This document shows, piece by piece, positions 24,060-35,954 of a DNA stretch of 64,000 nucleotides. The DNA is from Erythroxylum novogranatense (Eukaryota; Streptophyta; Magnoliopsida; Malpighiales; Erythroxylaceae). The stretch's first letter is position 1; the number at the start of each line of letters is the position of its first letter. Below the pieces are notes generated by a model. It made no database searches. It was not told the origin of the DNA and saw only the letters and a program-made list of their open reading frames with translations. The stretch is from contig CM057225.1 of assembly GCA_029891385.1 (NCBI GenBank), positions 10,970,060-11,034,059 of the forward strand. Reading direction: 5' to 3'. Position numbers and translations under genes: made by a program.

Positions 24060-24929
24060 TCTTTAATTCGTTCAAAGTAGCTATAACGTATCATTCTGCC
24101 CCAAACTCAAATCAACATTCAGTTCCCTTAACTTAACTAGGCTAAGTAACCTCGATACCTGTACTTGTGCGACACTGCTATATGATTTCCTACTCAAAGC
24201 ATCAGCTACAACATTAGCTTTGCCAGGATGATACTCAATTGTGCAATCATAATCTTTCAACAATTCTAACCATCTCCTCTGTCTCATATTTAACTCCTTC
24301 TGGCTCAACAGATACTTCAAACTTTTGTGATCAGTGAACACCTGAAATGTCTCTCCATATAGATAGTGTCTCCAACTTTTCAAAGCAAAAACAACTCCAG
24401 CAAGTTCCAGATCATGAATTGGATAATTAAGTTCATGAGACCTCAACTGTCTCGATGCATAAGCTATTACTTTACTATGCTGCATTAGAACACATCCTAG
24501 ACCCTGATGTGATGCATTGCTGTATACAATATAACCTCCCGAACCAGACAGAAAAGCTAACACTAGTGCCGTAGTCAACCGATGCTTAAGCTCCTCAAAA
24601 CTCCTTTGACAATCATCACTCTATCTGAACGGCACATTCTTTCTCAGAAGTTTTGTCAAAAGGGGCCGAAATCAGTGAAAACTCCTCGACAAACCTTCTG
24701 TAATACACGGTTAATCCAAGAAAACTCCGGATCTCAGACACATTCTTCGGAGCCTCCCACTTCATTACTGCTTCAATTTTCTTTTGGTCCACCTGAATAC
24801 CTTGTCCAGACACTATGTGACCTTGGTGATCAAGTCAAAATTCACACTTAGTGAACTTGGCATATAACTGTTTCTCCCTCATCAACTGAAGAACCATTCT
24901 CAGATGTGCCATATGATCTTCTCTACACT
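24060..24929 (-). pseudogene. RT C-terminus and RNase H of element 2
   Basis: Starts directly at the TSD of element 3 with the continuation of ILVYS ([10 protein letters not shown]) and carries the thumb region (IRSFLGLTVYYRRF) and RNase H ([18 protein letters not shown], ending ADALSRKS). Breaks: Trp in EFWL is TGA near 24834, a deletion and frameshift lie near 24815-24830, and a Trp-to-TAG with a frame change near 24627. The first half of RT lies at 32260-32669. Confidence 0.9.
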
Positions 24930-24934
24930 TTGAG
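24930..24934 (+). other. Target site duplication TTGAG (left) of element 3
   Basis: TTGAG precedes TGTTGGGCTCGGG and recurs at 32255-32259 after ...GGGGCCCAACA. It falls within the codons of the catalytic ILVYS region of element 2 RT. Confidence 0.92.
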
Positions 24935-25926
24935 TGTTGGGCTCGGGTCCCGGATACCTTTTCCTGAGGTGGCCCCTCGGGCTGTGCCAGCGATGAGCTC
25001 CCAAACAGATCGGACTCGATCCCAACATCCATACATAAATCGATTCACACATGCATTCTCGCACACAATATAACATACACATAACGATGAAATTAACACC
25101 CCATAAACCAAGGGGCTTCATGCCATTACAATCCGAAAGAAGTTCAACAAGCATTCTCAAAATAGCATAATACAGAATAAAATCTAAATCCAAAATACAT
25201 GAATATGCTCCATGATGATATGCCCGGAGGGCCAACCAAATACTAACTTAATACAAAGCTCCTAACTATCTTGGAGTTTCCGATGCCGTGCAAGATCAAC
25301 GATCGTCTCGTTCTGCACCTGAGGAGGGGGAGATAATGGGGTGAGCTGCGAAGCTCAGTGACATATACATTTATAGCCATTGGCAACGAACCACACATTC
25401 AAGCATATATATATATATTCAAGCATAAACAAGTCAACACTTATCAATTTACAATCCTTACAAGAATATGTCATGTGATTTCACAATATAACAGCTCATC
25501 ATGTATCATGCTCAACAAGTCAATGATGAATGCACACAAATGGCTCGAGAGTTCCGTAAAACGATCCGGATAAACCGAAGTTTATACCGTAAACTATCCG
25601 AGTCTGATTTCTCAGGATCTCGTGGCCTCAAGCGGGCAGCCGAAAAAAGGCTATACGTCGGCGTGCGTGACTATCCATCCGCTTTCTCTCACCCAAACAA
25701 AGCACATAACAATTCGTTTCATGCTCAAAGCATTTTATCAAAGCTTTCATACTTTTCGTTCTTTTCATTCTTGCAAAATGCCATAATGCCTATCAAGGCA
25801 GTACATAATCATGATCACAATGCATTTTCAATATTTCTTATAATTCAACACAAGCAGTGGCACACACATGCAAGCAAGCATACACATATTGCCCACACAC
25901 ACAACAACCATAAATATATTACCCAC

Positions 25927-25996
25927 CTAATATCGCTCGAGAATCCAACTCACTGTGGTTCGTCCTCTTGCGATTGGATCAGGTCGGCTTGGTTTC
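25927..25996 (-). other. Putative 70-nt leader exon 2 in LTR (element 3)
   Basis: The minus sense has TTGTTATAG|GAAACC at the acceptor and GATATTAG|GTGGGTAAT at the donor. Same size class as the exons in the other families. Confidence 0.5.
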
Positions 25997-26251
25997 CTAT
26001 AACAACCAAGTTCTCATTCAATTAACATTCAAAAGAAATATTCAAAAAGCTCAAAAAGTAAAAGCACTAGCGTTAAAAGTCTACATTCGACTTCCATCTA
26101 AATTCCCGAACCCTTAGAGGCTAATTCCGAACTTTCCTTCTTCATACAACTTGTAGCCCTTTATTTCTAGTTCACAACGAATCTGAAATCACCTCAATTG
26201 GATATCTACACCAAAAGATATGCCCAAAAATCTCTCTCGAAAAAACTGGAG

Positions 26252-26407
26252 GCTCGCCGCGGGGAAAGGTTGTGCTCGCCGCGGCGTGCACCATTTCCTC
26301 GCACGTCGCAGCGAACCCTTCCTCGCACGTTGCGACGAATATAAATTTCGCACGTCGCGACGAACTCGCAAGTCGTGGCGTGTTCATACGCACGTCGCGA
26401 CGTGCGG
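26252..26407. repeat. GC-rich CGTCGCGACG/CGCCGCGG palindrome array (element 3 LTR)
   Basis: About eight motifs such as CTCGCCGCGGCGTG, CACGTCGCAGCGAA and CACGTCGCGACGTG within 156 bp, inside putative intron 1 (25997-26671). Confidence 0.8.
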
Positions 26408-27065
26408 GCCCGGAGAACGACTCCGAACTCGATTTTCCAGCATCTTTCCAACCTCAATCCTCCCCTTTTGCAAAAGCGACACACCTAAACCTTGATTCAA
26501 GTCCAATACTACATTTCTAACTCATTCAAACCTTAAAATCAGTCACAAAATCATCAACCCAAGGATTTCCCCTAATTTTTCCGAAAAACCCTAAACCACC
26601 GATTCTAACTCATGCAAATCGATTCTAGAGTTTAATCCAACCAAAATAAGAAGTAAAGAAGTTAAACCTACCAAGACTTGCTTCAAATAGTCGAAAATCT
26701 CCTAGGATCACAAAGCCTCCTTTCTTCTCCTTCTTCCTCACCCACGACACTCTCCTCTCTTTTCTCCTTTCCCTTTTCTTTTCTTCTATTTCCTTCTTTC
26801 TTTCTAATTCTCTCTTTTAAGCCTAAAGAATTTGACAATGACTAAAATACCCTCCTATGCAAAGCCTTAACCTATCCATCTTAAGTAATCTTCCTAAAAT
26901 GCCCTCACACATTTTACTCTATAATTCCCATTTAAAACCACATTAAACTCAACAAAACCTCAATTTCCCCTTAAACTTCCAATTAAATCCAATCAAACCA
27001 TTAATCACACAATTAACACAATTCATGCTTCATAATATAAATCAGAAAAATTTTGGGGCTCAACA

Positions 27066-27083
27066 TTTCTCCCCCTCTTAAAA
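27066..27083 (-). other. Polypurine tract of element 3
   Basis: The minus strand reads AAGAGGGGGAGAAA immediately before TGTTGAGCCCC. Confidence 0.88.
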
Positions 27084-28552
27084 GAAATTTCGTCATCGAA
27101 ATTATTACCTGAACCATCGAAGAGATACAGATACTTCTCCTTCATGGCTTCCAATGGCTCCCATGTAGCCTCCTCTACCGAATGATTCCTCCACCGAACT
27201 TTGACTAACTGAATTGTCTTGTTCCTGGGGACTTTTTCCTTGGTATCCAAAATCTCCACTGGAAGCTCCTCATAACTCAGATCATCTCTCAACTGAACCT
27301 CACTAGTATGAATGATATGAGAAGGATCCGATCTATACCTCCTCAATATGGACACATGGAAAATATCATGAATCTGAGACAATTCCGGAGGTAACGCCAA
27401 TCTGTGGGCGAGTGGCCCAATCCTCTCAAGGATTTCATAAAGACCCACATACCTCAGACTTAACTTGCCCTTCTTGCCAAATCTCATTACTCCTTTCCAA
27501 GGAGACGTCTTGAGAAATACTTTCTCACCGACTTCAAACTCCATCTCCTTTCGATGAGCATCAAAGTAGCTCTTCATCCTATCCTGTGCTGCCTTAAGTC
27601 GTTGCTTAACCAGATTGACTTTCTCAACTGTCGTCTGAATCAATTCTGGTCCTACCAGTTTCCTCTCTCCTGCTTCATCCCAACAGATCGGAGTTCTATA
27701 TCTCCTCCCATACAAAGCCTCATATGGAGCCATCTGAATGCTCAAATGGTATGAATTATTGTAAGCAAATTCGACCAATGGCAAATGCTCATCCCAAGCT
27801 CCTTTGAAATCCATCACACATGCCCTGAGCATTCCCTCAAGAGTCCGAATGGTCCTCTCATATTGACCATCCATCTGAGGGTGAAAAGCTGTACTAAAAT
27901 TCAGCTTAGTACCCAAAGCTTCCTGGAAACTTCCCCAAAACCTCGAAGTAAACCGAGGATCCCTATCAGACACAATCGAATCTAGGATCCCATGCAATCT
28001 CGCTATCTCATCGATGTACTTCTTTGCTAGCACATGCAAAGAATCAGTCTGTTTAATCGCCAAAAAGTGAGCTGACTTGGTCAACCGATCCACAATAACC
28101 CAAATGGCATCATGCTTCCTATTGGTCTTGGGCAAACCCATCAAAAAATCCATGGTCACCTTTTGCCACTTCCATTTCGAAATAGGCAACGGCCTCAACT
28201 TGCCTGAAGGTACTTGGTGTTCAGCTTTAACTTGCTGACATGCTAGACACTTACTCATATACTCTGCTACATCCCTCTTCATGCCTTTCCACCAAAAATG
28301 CTCTCTCAAATCCCTATACATCCTGGTGCTACCTGGATGCATGGCATAAGGCGCATTGTGTGCCTCATCCAAAATCTCATCCTTTATCTCCTGCACATCT
28401 GGAATACAAAGCCTGTTCCCCACTGTCATAAGTCCATCATCCCTCACTATTACCTCAGAACTCTTACCACTCTGAATTTTAGCCCGGAGTCTGCTCAAAT
28501 CTGCTTCTTGAGCCTGCAACTCTCTAACTTTCTCCCTGAGTATCGATCTTAC
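27084..28552 (-). pseudogene. Integrase with chromodomain, element 3
   Basis: An almost intact integrase reading frame of nearly 500 codons that runs on into the LTR. It contains the HHCC module (MHPGSTRMYR, CLACQQ), catalytic D (TMDFLMGL), D (VSDRDPRF) and E (GQYERTIRTLE), the SPWKGVMRFGKKGKL block, and a chromodomain-type tail with VRWRNHSVEEATWEP. Only a TGA near 28553 separates it from RNase H. It follows ANF where an Arg codon (CGA) would restore continuity, so the lesion looks like a CpG transition. The chromodomain would direct integration to heterochromatin. Integrase domain itself: intact by eye. Confidence 0.93.
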
Positions 28553-29745
28553 TCAGAAGTTAGCTAGAAGACAATCCGGCTCCTCCTGCTTCAAGCTTAT
28601 CTTTAGCTTTGCCATCTCTTCCAATAAAGGAAGATAAACCATCCGAACATGAGCAATCGAAGACTTCCTACTCAAGGCATCTGTCACTACATTGGCCTTG
28701 CCTGGGTGATACTCAATCAACAAGTCATAATCCTTAAGCAATTCGATCCACCTTCTCTGTCTCAAATTCAATTCCTTCTGGCTTAACAAGTACTTGAGAC
28801 TCTTGTGATCGGTAAAGATCCTCGTCTGAACTCCATACAGATAATGCCTCCAAATTTTCAAAGCAAAGATCACTGCTGGCAACTCCAGATCATGCGTTGG
28901 ATAGTTCAACTCATAGGGCTTCAATTGCCTTGAAGCATAAGCTATCACCCTGTCTCCTTGCATCAATACACAACTAAGGCCCTTCCTCGAAACATCACTA
29001 TACACGGTATAACCCTCATCTCCCGAAGGCAGAATCAGAATCGGAGCACTTGTCAATCTATACTTGAGCTCCTCAAAGCTCTTCTGGCATTCATCACTCC
29101 AGATAAACTTCTGATTCTTCCTCAATAACTTAGTCATCGGAGCGGCTATCATGGAGAATCCCTGCACAAATCTCCTGTAATAACCTGCCAAACCCAGAAA
29201 ACTCCTCACCTCTGTTACATTCTTCGGGGCTTCCCAATTCGCCACATCTTCTATTTTCTTTGGATCCACATGCACTCCTTGCTCTGAGATCACATGTCCA
29301 AGAAATGCAACTTCTTTCAGCCAAAATTCGCATTTATCGAATTTGACATACAACTCGTTTCTCCTCAATGTCTCCAAGGAAATCTTCAAATGCCCTTCAT
29401 GCTCCATATCACTCTTTGAATAAACCAATATATCATCAATAAAGTCAATGATAAATTGGTCCAATAATGGCTTAAAGACCCGATTCATCAAATCCATAAA
29501 TGCTGCAGGGGCATTTGTCAATCCAAAAGGCATAACCAAAAACTCAAAATGCCCATACCGAGTCCTGAAAGCAGTCTTTGACACATCCGACTTCTTTATC
29601 CTCAACTGATAGTAACCCGATCTCAATTCTATCTTGGAGAAGACTTTCGCCCCTTGCAATTAATCAAATAGATCATCAATGCGAGGAAGCAGATATCGGT
29701 TCTTCACAGTGACCTGATTAAGCTTCCGGTAGTCGACGCACATCC
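28553..29745 (-). pseudogene. Reverse transcriptase and RNase H, element 3
   Basis: One long frame (29659-28553, 368 codons) carries the RT palm ([14 protein letters not shown]: [12 protein letters not shown]), the catalytic [10 protein letters not shown], the [10 protein letters not shown] thumb and RNase H ([15 protein letters not shown] to TDALSRKS). The first RT block is cut off by a one-base loss after VKKKDGS near 29745 and by TAA at a Gln codon near 29662. Only these two lesions and the downstream TGA break RT and RNase H. Confidence 0.93.
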
Positions 29746-31781
29746 TCACGATCCATCTTTCTTCTTTACAAAAAGGACCGGAGCTCCCCAAGGTGAAGAG
29801 CTCGGCCTTACGTACCCTTTCTCCAACAACTCCTCCAACTGCTCCTTAAGCTCCTTCAATTCCGCCGGAGCCATCCTGTAAGGCGGAATTGAAATCGGCG
29901 CCGTACCTGAAAGAAGCTCAATGGGAAACTCAATTTCCCTAACTGGCGGTAGTCCTGGTAATTCCTTAGGAAAGACATCTGAGAATTCCCTGACTACTGG
30001 AATATCTTCCAACTTCCCTTTATCTGCCCTGGTGTCTACCACATAGGCCAAAAATGCCTCACACCCCTTCCTCATCATCTTCTCTGCTGTCAAAGCTGAA
30101 ACAATTCTAGGCGGACTTGCTTTTCTGTCCCCTGAAAACACAACTCTTCTGCCGTTATCCAATTCAAATTCCATTATCTTATGCTTACAATCCAAACGGG
30201 CGTTGTATCTCTCTAACGTGTCCATACCCAAAATCACATCTAATCCTCCCATCTTCAGTGGCATTAGATCCACCACTAGAAGTTCTCCACCAATACAGAT
30301 CTCATACTCTCTATACATTTGACTGACAATAATATACTGGCCAATTGGAGTACTCACCATCAGTGAAGTATCCAAAGGGCTCACATTCCTATCACACACA
30401 GGTCTACTAAAAGAAACAAACGAATGAGTAGAACCCGGATCAATCAAAGCAATCACATCATCAGAAAAGAGTCTAACCATACCAGTGACAACATCCGGAG
30501 CGGTCTCTGCATCCTCCCGAGTCATTGCAAACACCCTAGCCGGTGCTTGCCCCCTTGGTCTCCCTGGAATGTTCACTCTCTTAGCTGCATTGGAACTGCC
30601 CACTTCTATAGAAGTCTTGTGTCCCACAATCTCTGTTCTCCTGGAAGCTTGCATCTGGCTTCTCTCTTGCCGTGGAGGCTGAGGGCACTCTCTAGCAATG
30701 TGCCCCTTCTCCCCACAGTTAAAGCAAGCTCCTGTCAATCTGTAGCACTCTCCTTTATGGGTTCTCCCACAGTGCTCACACTTCGGAATGAATGGTCTAT
30801 CTCCATCTCCCCTTCTACTGCCGCCCACCGTTGAGGCTTGGTGAGAAACAGTAGAAGTCCTCACAAGTCGAGATCGGCTCGCACCACTGCTCCTCTCCTC
30901 AGACTGAACAGAGAAGCTCCTGGCACTCCTGTCAGGCATAGGAGTACTAGTACTACCTCCCCTCTTGAACTGCTCTCTTCCTTTTCTCTTCTTGTTCACA
31001 GCACTCTTGATATTCTCAATATTCTCAACTCTCAAAGCTGCCTCAACTAGCTACTGAAAATCACAAAAGTTATGCACTATCACTTTCTCTCTGATGGCCA
31101 ACTGCAGTCCCGACTCAAACCGGCGACATCTAGCAGCCTCACTCAGCATCAAATCTGAAGCATACCTTGCCAACTGAGTGAATCGACGCTCATACTCACT
31201 AACTGTCATCTCCCTCTGAGTAAGACTGAGGAACTCCCTCTGCTTCTGCTGAATGTATACCTCAGACAAATATTTCTTCCTGAAAGCAGCAAGGAAGTCT
31301 TGTCATGCCAACCCTACTGGTCTCATCTGACTTCCTGGCACAGTCTCCCACTAATGAAGAGCATCTCCCTGAAGCAAACTGGCAGCATAAATAACCCTCT
31401 CATCATCCTCACACTCCATCTGATCTAGCACCCTCTTGGTCTTTCTCTGCCATGTCTCAGCTTCCTCCGGATCAGTGGTCCCATAGAAGTCCACTACTCC
31501 ATACTTCCTTAACTTGTCGAACCGCCTCCCCTTCTTAGCTGGGTGAATGCCTGAACAAATGCTTGGGTGAATGCCTGGAATAACCTCGGATCTAGCGGAG
31601 GCACTTGCTCCTACATAACTGGCGACTCCTAAGTCTACGATGGCATGGGCTCACTACCTAGCCCTACAGAAGCCTCAGCATTTCCTGGGGCTACTGATTC
31701 ATCAGTCCTCTCCTCTCCAGTCGGAGAGTCAGGTGCAACAGATCCTTGCATAACTCCTCGTGTCCTTCTACGAGGTGGCAT
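29746..31781 (-). pseudogene. Gag and retropepsin, element 3
   Basis: Gag starts at ATG 31781 with a basic MPPRRRTRG. The capsid-type segment (FLSLTQREMTVSEYERRF) ends in TAG at 31051 where a Gln codon is expected. The frame resumes directly (429 codons) with the nucleocapsid knuckles CEHCGRTHKGEC and CFNCGEKGHIAREC, then the protease with an intact active site DPGSTHSF, and the RT N-terminus [13 protein letters not shown]. Frameshifts between about 31290 and 31640 break the gag N-terminal half. Protease active-site residues are intact. Confidence 0.92.
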
Positions 31782-31934
31782 CGTACTCCTTCAAATATAA
31801 ACATTAAGGATTAGTTACATGTCAATCTTGATTCCTACATGTATGCATGATATGCATGTCACTTAAGGCAATCAATCAATGCAACAAATAATCATATACC
31901 AAACAATGCATCTTACTATGCCTTCTAAGCCGAG
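31782..31934 (-). other. Residual leader of element 3
   Basis: Non-coding segment between gag ATG and the 320-bp LTR stub. No primer binding site (GCTCTGATACC on the plus strand) is present, so the deletion removed it together with most of the 5' LTR. Confidence 0.7.
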
Positions 31935-32254
31935 GACACTCTCCTCTCTTTTCTCCTTTCCCTTTTCTTTTCTTCTATTTCCTTCTTTCTTTCTAATTCT
32001 CTCTTTTAAGCCTAAAGAATTTGACAATGACTAAAATACCCTCCTATGTAAAGCCTTAACCTATCCCTCTTAAGTAATCTTCCTAAAATGCCCTCACACA
32101 TTTTACTCTATAATTCCCATTTAAAACCACATTAAACTCAACAAAACCTCAATTTCCCCTTAAACTTCTAATTAAATCCAATCAAACCATTAATCACACA
32201 ATTAACACAATTCATGCTTAATAATATAAATCAGAAAAATTTTGGGGCCCAACA
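31935..32254 (-). repeat. 320-bp stub of the 5' LTR of element 3
   Basis: Collinear, without indels, with 26746-27065 of the 3' LTR and only a few substitutions apart (for example CTCAACA versus CCCAACA at the end). Confidence 0.93.
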
Positions 32255-32259
32255 TTGAG

Positions 32260-33078
32260 TACACCAAAATGTCATCAATAAAGACAATTACAAACTGATC
32301 TAAATAAGGTTGGAATACCTTATTCATCAAAGCCATAAATGCTGCCGGAGCATTAGTCAAACCAAATGGTATCACCAAAAACTTGAAGTGCCCATATCTG
32401 GTTCTAAATGCACTCTTGGGAACATCCGCCTCAGCTATCTTCAACTGGTAATATCCCGATCTCAAGTCTAACTTTGTGAACACCTGAGCTCCTTGTAACT
32501 GATCAAACAATTCATCAATCCTCGACAATGGATACTTATTCTTAACTGTTATCTGATTCAATTGCCGGTAATCAATGCATAATTTCAGAGTTACATCCTT
32601 CTTCTTTACAAATAAAACCGGAGCTCCCCAAGGTGACACACTAGGCCTGATAAACCCCTTATCTAACAATTCTTATAACTGAGTTTTCAATTCCTTCAGT
32701 TCAACAAGTGCCATCCTATATGTAGGAATTGATATAGAAGCGGTGCCTGGAACAATATCAATAGTGAACTCCGTCTCCTTATATGGGGGTAATCTCGGTA
32801 GTTCAGCCGGAAACACATCCAGAAATTCTCTGACAACTGGAATATCCCGAATGGTTTGCTCAGTCCGAGTGTCAACCACGTGGGCCAAATAAGCCTCACA
32901 TCCACCTTCGATCAATCTCAAAGCACTCAGAAATGAGATTAGTCAGGCTGGCACTGCCTGACTAACTCCTCGAAACACCACTCTCGACTGATTGGGAGAT
33001 TCAAGCACTACCTCTTTAGTATAACAATTCATCACTACCCCATGAAGCGGTGAGCGGTCCATGCCTAAGATGAGGTCT
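32260..33078 (-). pseudogene. Protease end and RT N-terminal half of element 2
   Basis: Continues from the TSD of the solo LTR with IDLILGMDRSPLHG (end of retropepsin), then [10 protein letters not shown], the RT entry [21 protein letters not shown] and [13 protein letters not shown], where element 3 cuts in. Stops: TGA near 32944 at an Arg position and TAA near 32674 at a Gln. The RT is otherwise well preserved, with Gln codons where element 1 has TAG. Confidence 0.93.
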
Positions 33079-33083
33079 ATCTC
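33079..33083 (+). other. Target site duplication ATCTC (left) of solo LTR
   Basis: ATCTC before TGTAGCACCCC, repeated at 35950-35954. Element 1 shows the unoccupied site (ATCTATCTCTCTCAACT near 8472). Confidence 0.92.
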
Positions 33084-34111
33084 TGTAGCACCCCACTCCC
33101 GCCAGACCGAACCCGATATCGATGGTGATATCCGAGCCCACGCCCCGCGAGAGTGGCGTACTAGAGCACTCAAATCCGTTCAGAAATTCCGTAAAACAAG
33201 TTTGTGCTTTTTGAAAACAAATGAGTGCGCAGAAATCATTAAAAAATTTGGCCCCTATGTAATAACAGTACAAATATGCAGAAATACAAATTTACACATA
33301 TATCAAAAGAACACAAATGCAGACGCGAACTGATCCCGACTTCAAATTCTGACTCTCTTGTCGTAATCATACTCCCGTTTCACTAACGAGGTAATCGCCA
33401 ATTCCTGAAAAATAATTGCAATGTTGGGTGAGTTTGTGAACTCAGTGAGAGACCATCATCGATGGTCCACCCAACTCATGCATACATATATATTTTACCA
33501 AATATTACAAATCACACGATCATACAACTCACATGCACTATCATTTCACAAATCATATCCAATTATTCATATACAGATATGCAATGCACATGTGACTCTT
33601 TTCATTTTATTACGGTGTTGTGACCGAGCGCCTATCAGTGTTCAATATTCAATAGACGCGTCTAGGGAGTAGGAGAGCCCTCTGGGTATGCACTAACTCC
33701 CTTCGAGCTCGAAACTCGGTATTACGTTGAGCTTGAAGCCTTGATCATTGAGCATGTGGCTCTAACAAATACGTTGGCTGCTCCGGTCACAACTGTCATT
33801 ATCTAATCATGGCATTATGCATGAATGCACATGTTCCGATTTCCATTACAATCATATACATTTCAATTCCATTTCCCCTTTTCCTTCGGACTTTTAGCCC
33901 GGTAATTCTGTCGTATACATTTACGATTTATTTCATTGATGCATTCGTAGTCATGTACACACAATAGCACTTCAATATCACCTATTCAATATTTCAGACA
34001 CTCATGGTCCGAAATCAATCAAATCAGACACACATAATCCTTCCTTTCTCCACATCGCATAGGTGCACAATAATAAACACATAAGGTTGAGAAACCAACT
34101 AGGTTACTCAC

Positions 34112-34175
34112 CTGCACTTCCGAGCTACGGCCTGGAAGTCCCCACAATTGCCATGGAATTGTTCCATCGGTGCCT
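34112..34175 (-). other. Putative 64-nt leader exon 2 in solo LTR
   Basis: The minus sense has TTGTTTTAG|AGGCACC at the acceptor and AGTGCAG|GTGAGTAACC at the donor. The donor fits the plant consensus very well. Confidence 0.6.
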
Positions 34176-34766
34176 CTAAAACAATCAAATAATCACCCAA
34201 TTACTAATGCACAGTCAAAGATAATTTGATGATGCACATGCTTTAAATAAAAGACACACGATGCCTATTCATGACCTTTCCCGGTGCTATTTTCCAAATT
34301 TCACTTTCTTTAGACAAATTCCAATTTTTTTCACTCAATTGCTCAATAATGACTCAATCCCAATTCAATAACATATTACGGAACTCCCCAATTTCAATTC
34401 TAATATTCAGTCAATTTATCACGTCATACTCGTTAGGGTATTATCTCACAGTCAATAGCACTATTCTCTAGGTCAAATTCATCATTTATGCTCAGTTCCT
34501 AAAATTTCCAGTAGCAATGATTTTACTTTCAAAGTCTCACATTATACCCCAATTACCAAGTACAATCCTTAGGTTGCAATACAATCACATTCTTAACTGT
34601 CTTTCACTAATTGTGATCTCAAAAACCTGAATTCAAACTCTCGTTCTTTTCCTCAATTGTAGACCTCTTTATCTAGATCACAACGAATCAAACATCACCT
34701 CAATTTGAGGTCTACACCATTATTTATGCCTCAAAATCCAATTAAATCCAAATCAGAAATTCTCCC

Positions 34767-34994
34767 TCGCCGCGACCTCAAGCCCTTCGCCGCGGCGTCA
34801 TGCGACGCTCGTCGCGACGTGTAATGATGCTCGCTGCGACGAACGTCTTCCTTGGGGCTCGCCGCGACGCATGGAAGAGAACTCGCCGCGGCGCCTAGAG
34901 CTCGAGCTCGCCGCAACGTCGAGAGGAGCTCGCCGCGACATCTGCCATCTTGCTCGCCGTGACGAATTAAACATTAATTCGCCGCGACGTGCGG
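34767..34994. repeat. GC-rich CTCGCCGCGACG palindrome array in solo LTR
   Basis: About eleven motifs (TTCGCCGCGGCG, CTCGTCGCGACG, CTCGCCGCGACG, CTCGCCGCGGCG, TTCGCCGCGACG and variants) in 228 bp, the densest array in the window, inside putative intron 1 (34176-35141). Confidence 0.85.
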
Positions 34995-35381
34995 CTTGCA
35001 GGTCATTTTCTCCGATCGATTTCCACCATTTTCTCTCTCTAAAAACCTCCATAACTCACCCAAAATTACCCCACTCTTCACAATTAAACCCATGTATGCA
35101 TTTAACACAATAAATAACAATATTAAAACCAAATCGCTTACCAATCAAGCTCAAATCCTCCGATCTCTGAAATTTCTCTAACTCTTTCCCCTTTCCTCTA
35201 GTATCCACGGTTAGCTCCCATGATCACACAAAACATCATTCTCTCAAGGTTTCAAGCTATTCTATCACAGTGAAGGAGCAAGCAAAATCTCCAAGGAAGA
35301 ATCGCAGATCACAAGGGAAGGAGGAACGATCGTGCCCTAGGAGAGAAAGAGTTCGTTTTCTTCCAATCTCAAAACTTAAGA

Positions 35382-35399
35382 CATATATATATATATATA
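35382..35399 (-). promoter_or_regulatory. Candidate TATA box of the solo LTR
   Basis: An 18-bp AT alternating run (TATATATATATATATA) lies about 240 nt upstream of donor 1 in the sense strand, in a position fitting an LTR promoter ahead of leader exon 1. It could be a simple microsatellite. Confidence 0.35.
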
Positions 35400-35954
35400 G
35401 ACAATTAAGCCTCTGGTCGTTTTTCCTCTCACAACATTTAAATCTCTTTCTCTTTTCAATTTCATTTTCAGTCCAATTCGTCTCCAAATTTCAATGGCTC
35501 GTCATATTAATTTCTAGAATCATATGCCTAATTTTTCGTAGCCATTTGACAGTCATTTCAGTCCTACACAATCAATCGGTCCGCCACTCAAAAAATTTCC
35601 AGTCCGGACATTTTCTCCCAAATTTCCCAGAAAATTTCTGAAGAGTCGCTATCAATTGGCAGTCACTCAAATACTGTTCCAACTCAATAATTAAACTCAA
35701 TTATTCCTCAATTCTCATTAAATCATAATCAAATCTAATTATCTCATAATTTCACAATTCATATCGTATTCACAATCAAAAGCAGGGAAACTGTCATGAA
35801 TGCATTTACCTATATGTGCATGTGCCAAATGACTCAGTCCTCGAAAATTAGAGACCAATTGAATGTTTACATTTCAAATATGCAAATGCAACAACCTAGC
35901 CTGTCCCAATTTACCAATTTACCCTTCCCATCAGGGACGAGATGTTACAATCTC

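Larger units (their letters stand above)
24935..27065 (-). repeat. 3' LTR of element 3 (2131 bp)
   Basis: Sense-strand start TGTTGAGCCCC at 27065, end at 24935. Carries donor 1 at 26671, acceptor 1 at 25997, exon 25927-25996, donor 2 at 25926, and acceptor 2 at 25319 with a strong pyrimidine tract (TCTCCCCCTCCTCAG). Family relative of the LTR at 5744-8342. Confidence 0.93.
24935..32254 (-). mobile_element. Ty3/gypsy Tekay-type element 3 (5' LTR truncated)
   Basis: Complete 3' LTR (24935-27065), PPT, nearly full-length gag-pol in minus orientation (27066-31781), a short leader, and a 5' LTR reduced to its first 320 bp (31935-32254). TSD TTGAG. The coding region is the best preserved in the window, broken only by about five lesions. 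The rest of the 5' LTR and the PBS are deleted, so the copy cannot be mobilised as it stands. Confidence 0.95.
33084..35949 (-). mobile_element. Solo LTR (2866 bp), Tekay-type, in element 2 protease
   Basis: No internal retroelement sequence. The sense strand starts TGTAACATCTCGTCCC and ends GGGAGTGGGGTGCTACA, with 5-bp TSDs. The ends match the solo LTR at 39724-43612, so the two are related families. Holds donor 1 at 35141, acceptor 1 at 34176, exon 34112-34175, donor 2 at 34111, acceptor 2 at 33405, and a GC-rich array. It arose by LTR-LTR recombination of a full element. Confidence 0.94.

Noticed and set aside
25501..26025. 174-codon plus-strand frame in the element 3 LTR
   Set aside because: It is antisense to the LTR, crosses putative intron 2 and exon 2, and has no homology pattern that I recognise.
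26206..26520. Several overlapping Arg-rich frames on both strands
   Set aside because: Same reason: by-products of the palindromic GC array in the LTR of element 3.
30424..30834. 136-codon plus-strand frame
   Set aside because: Antisense shadow of the gag/protease frame of element 3.
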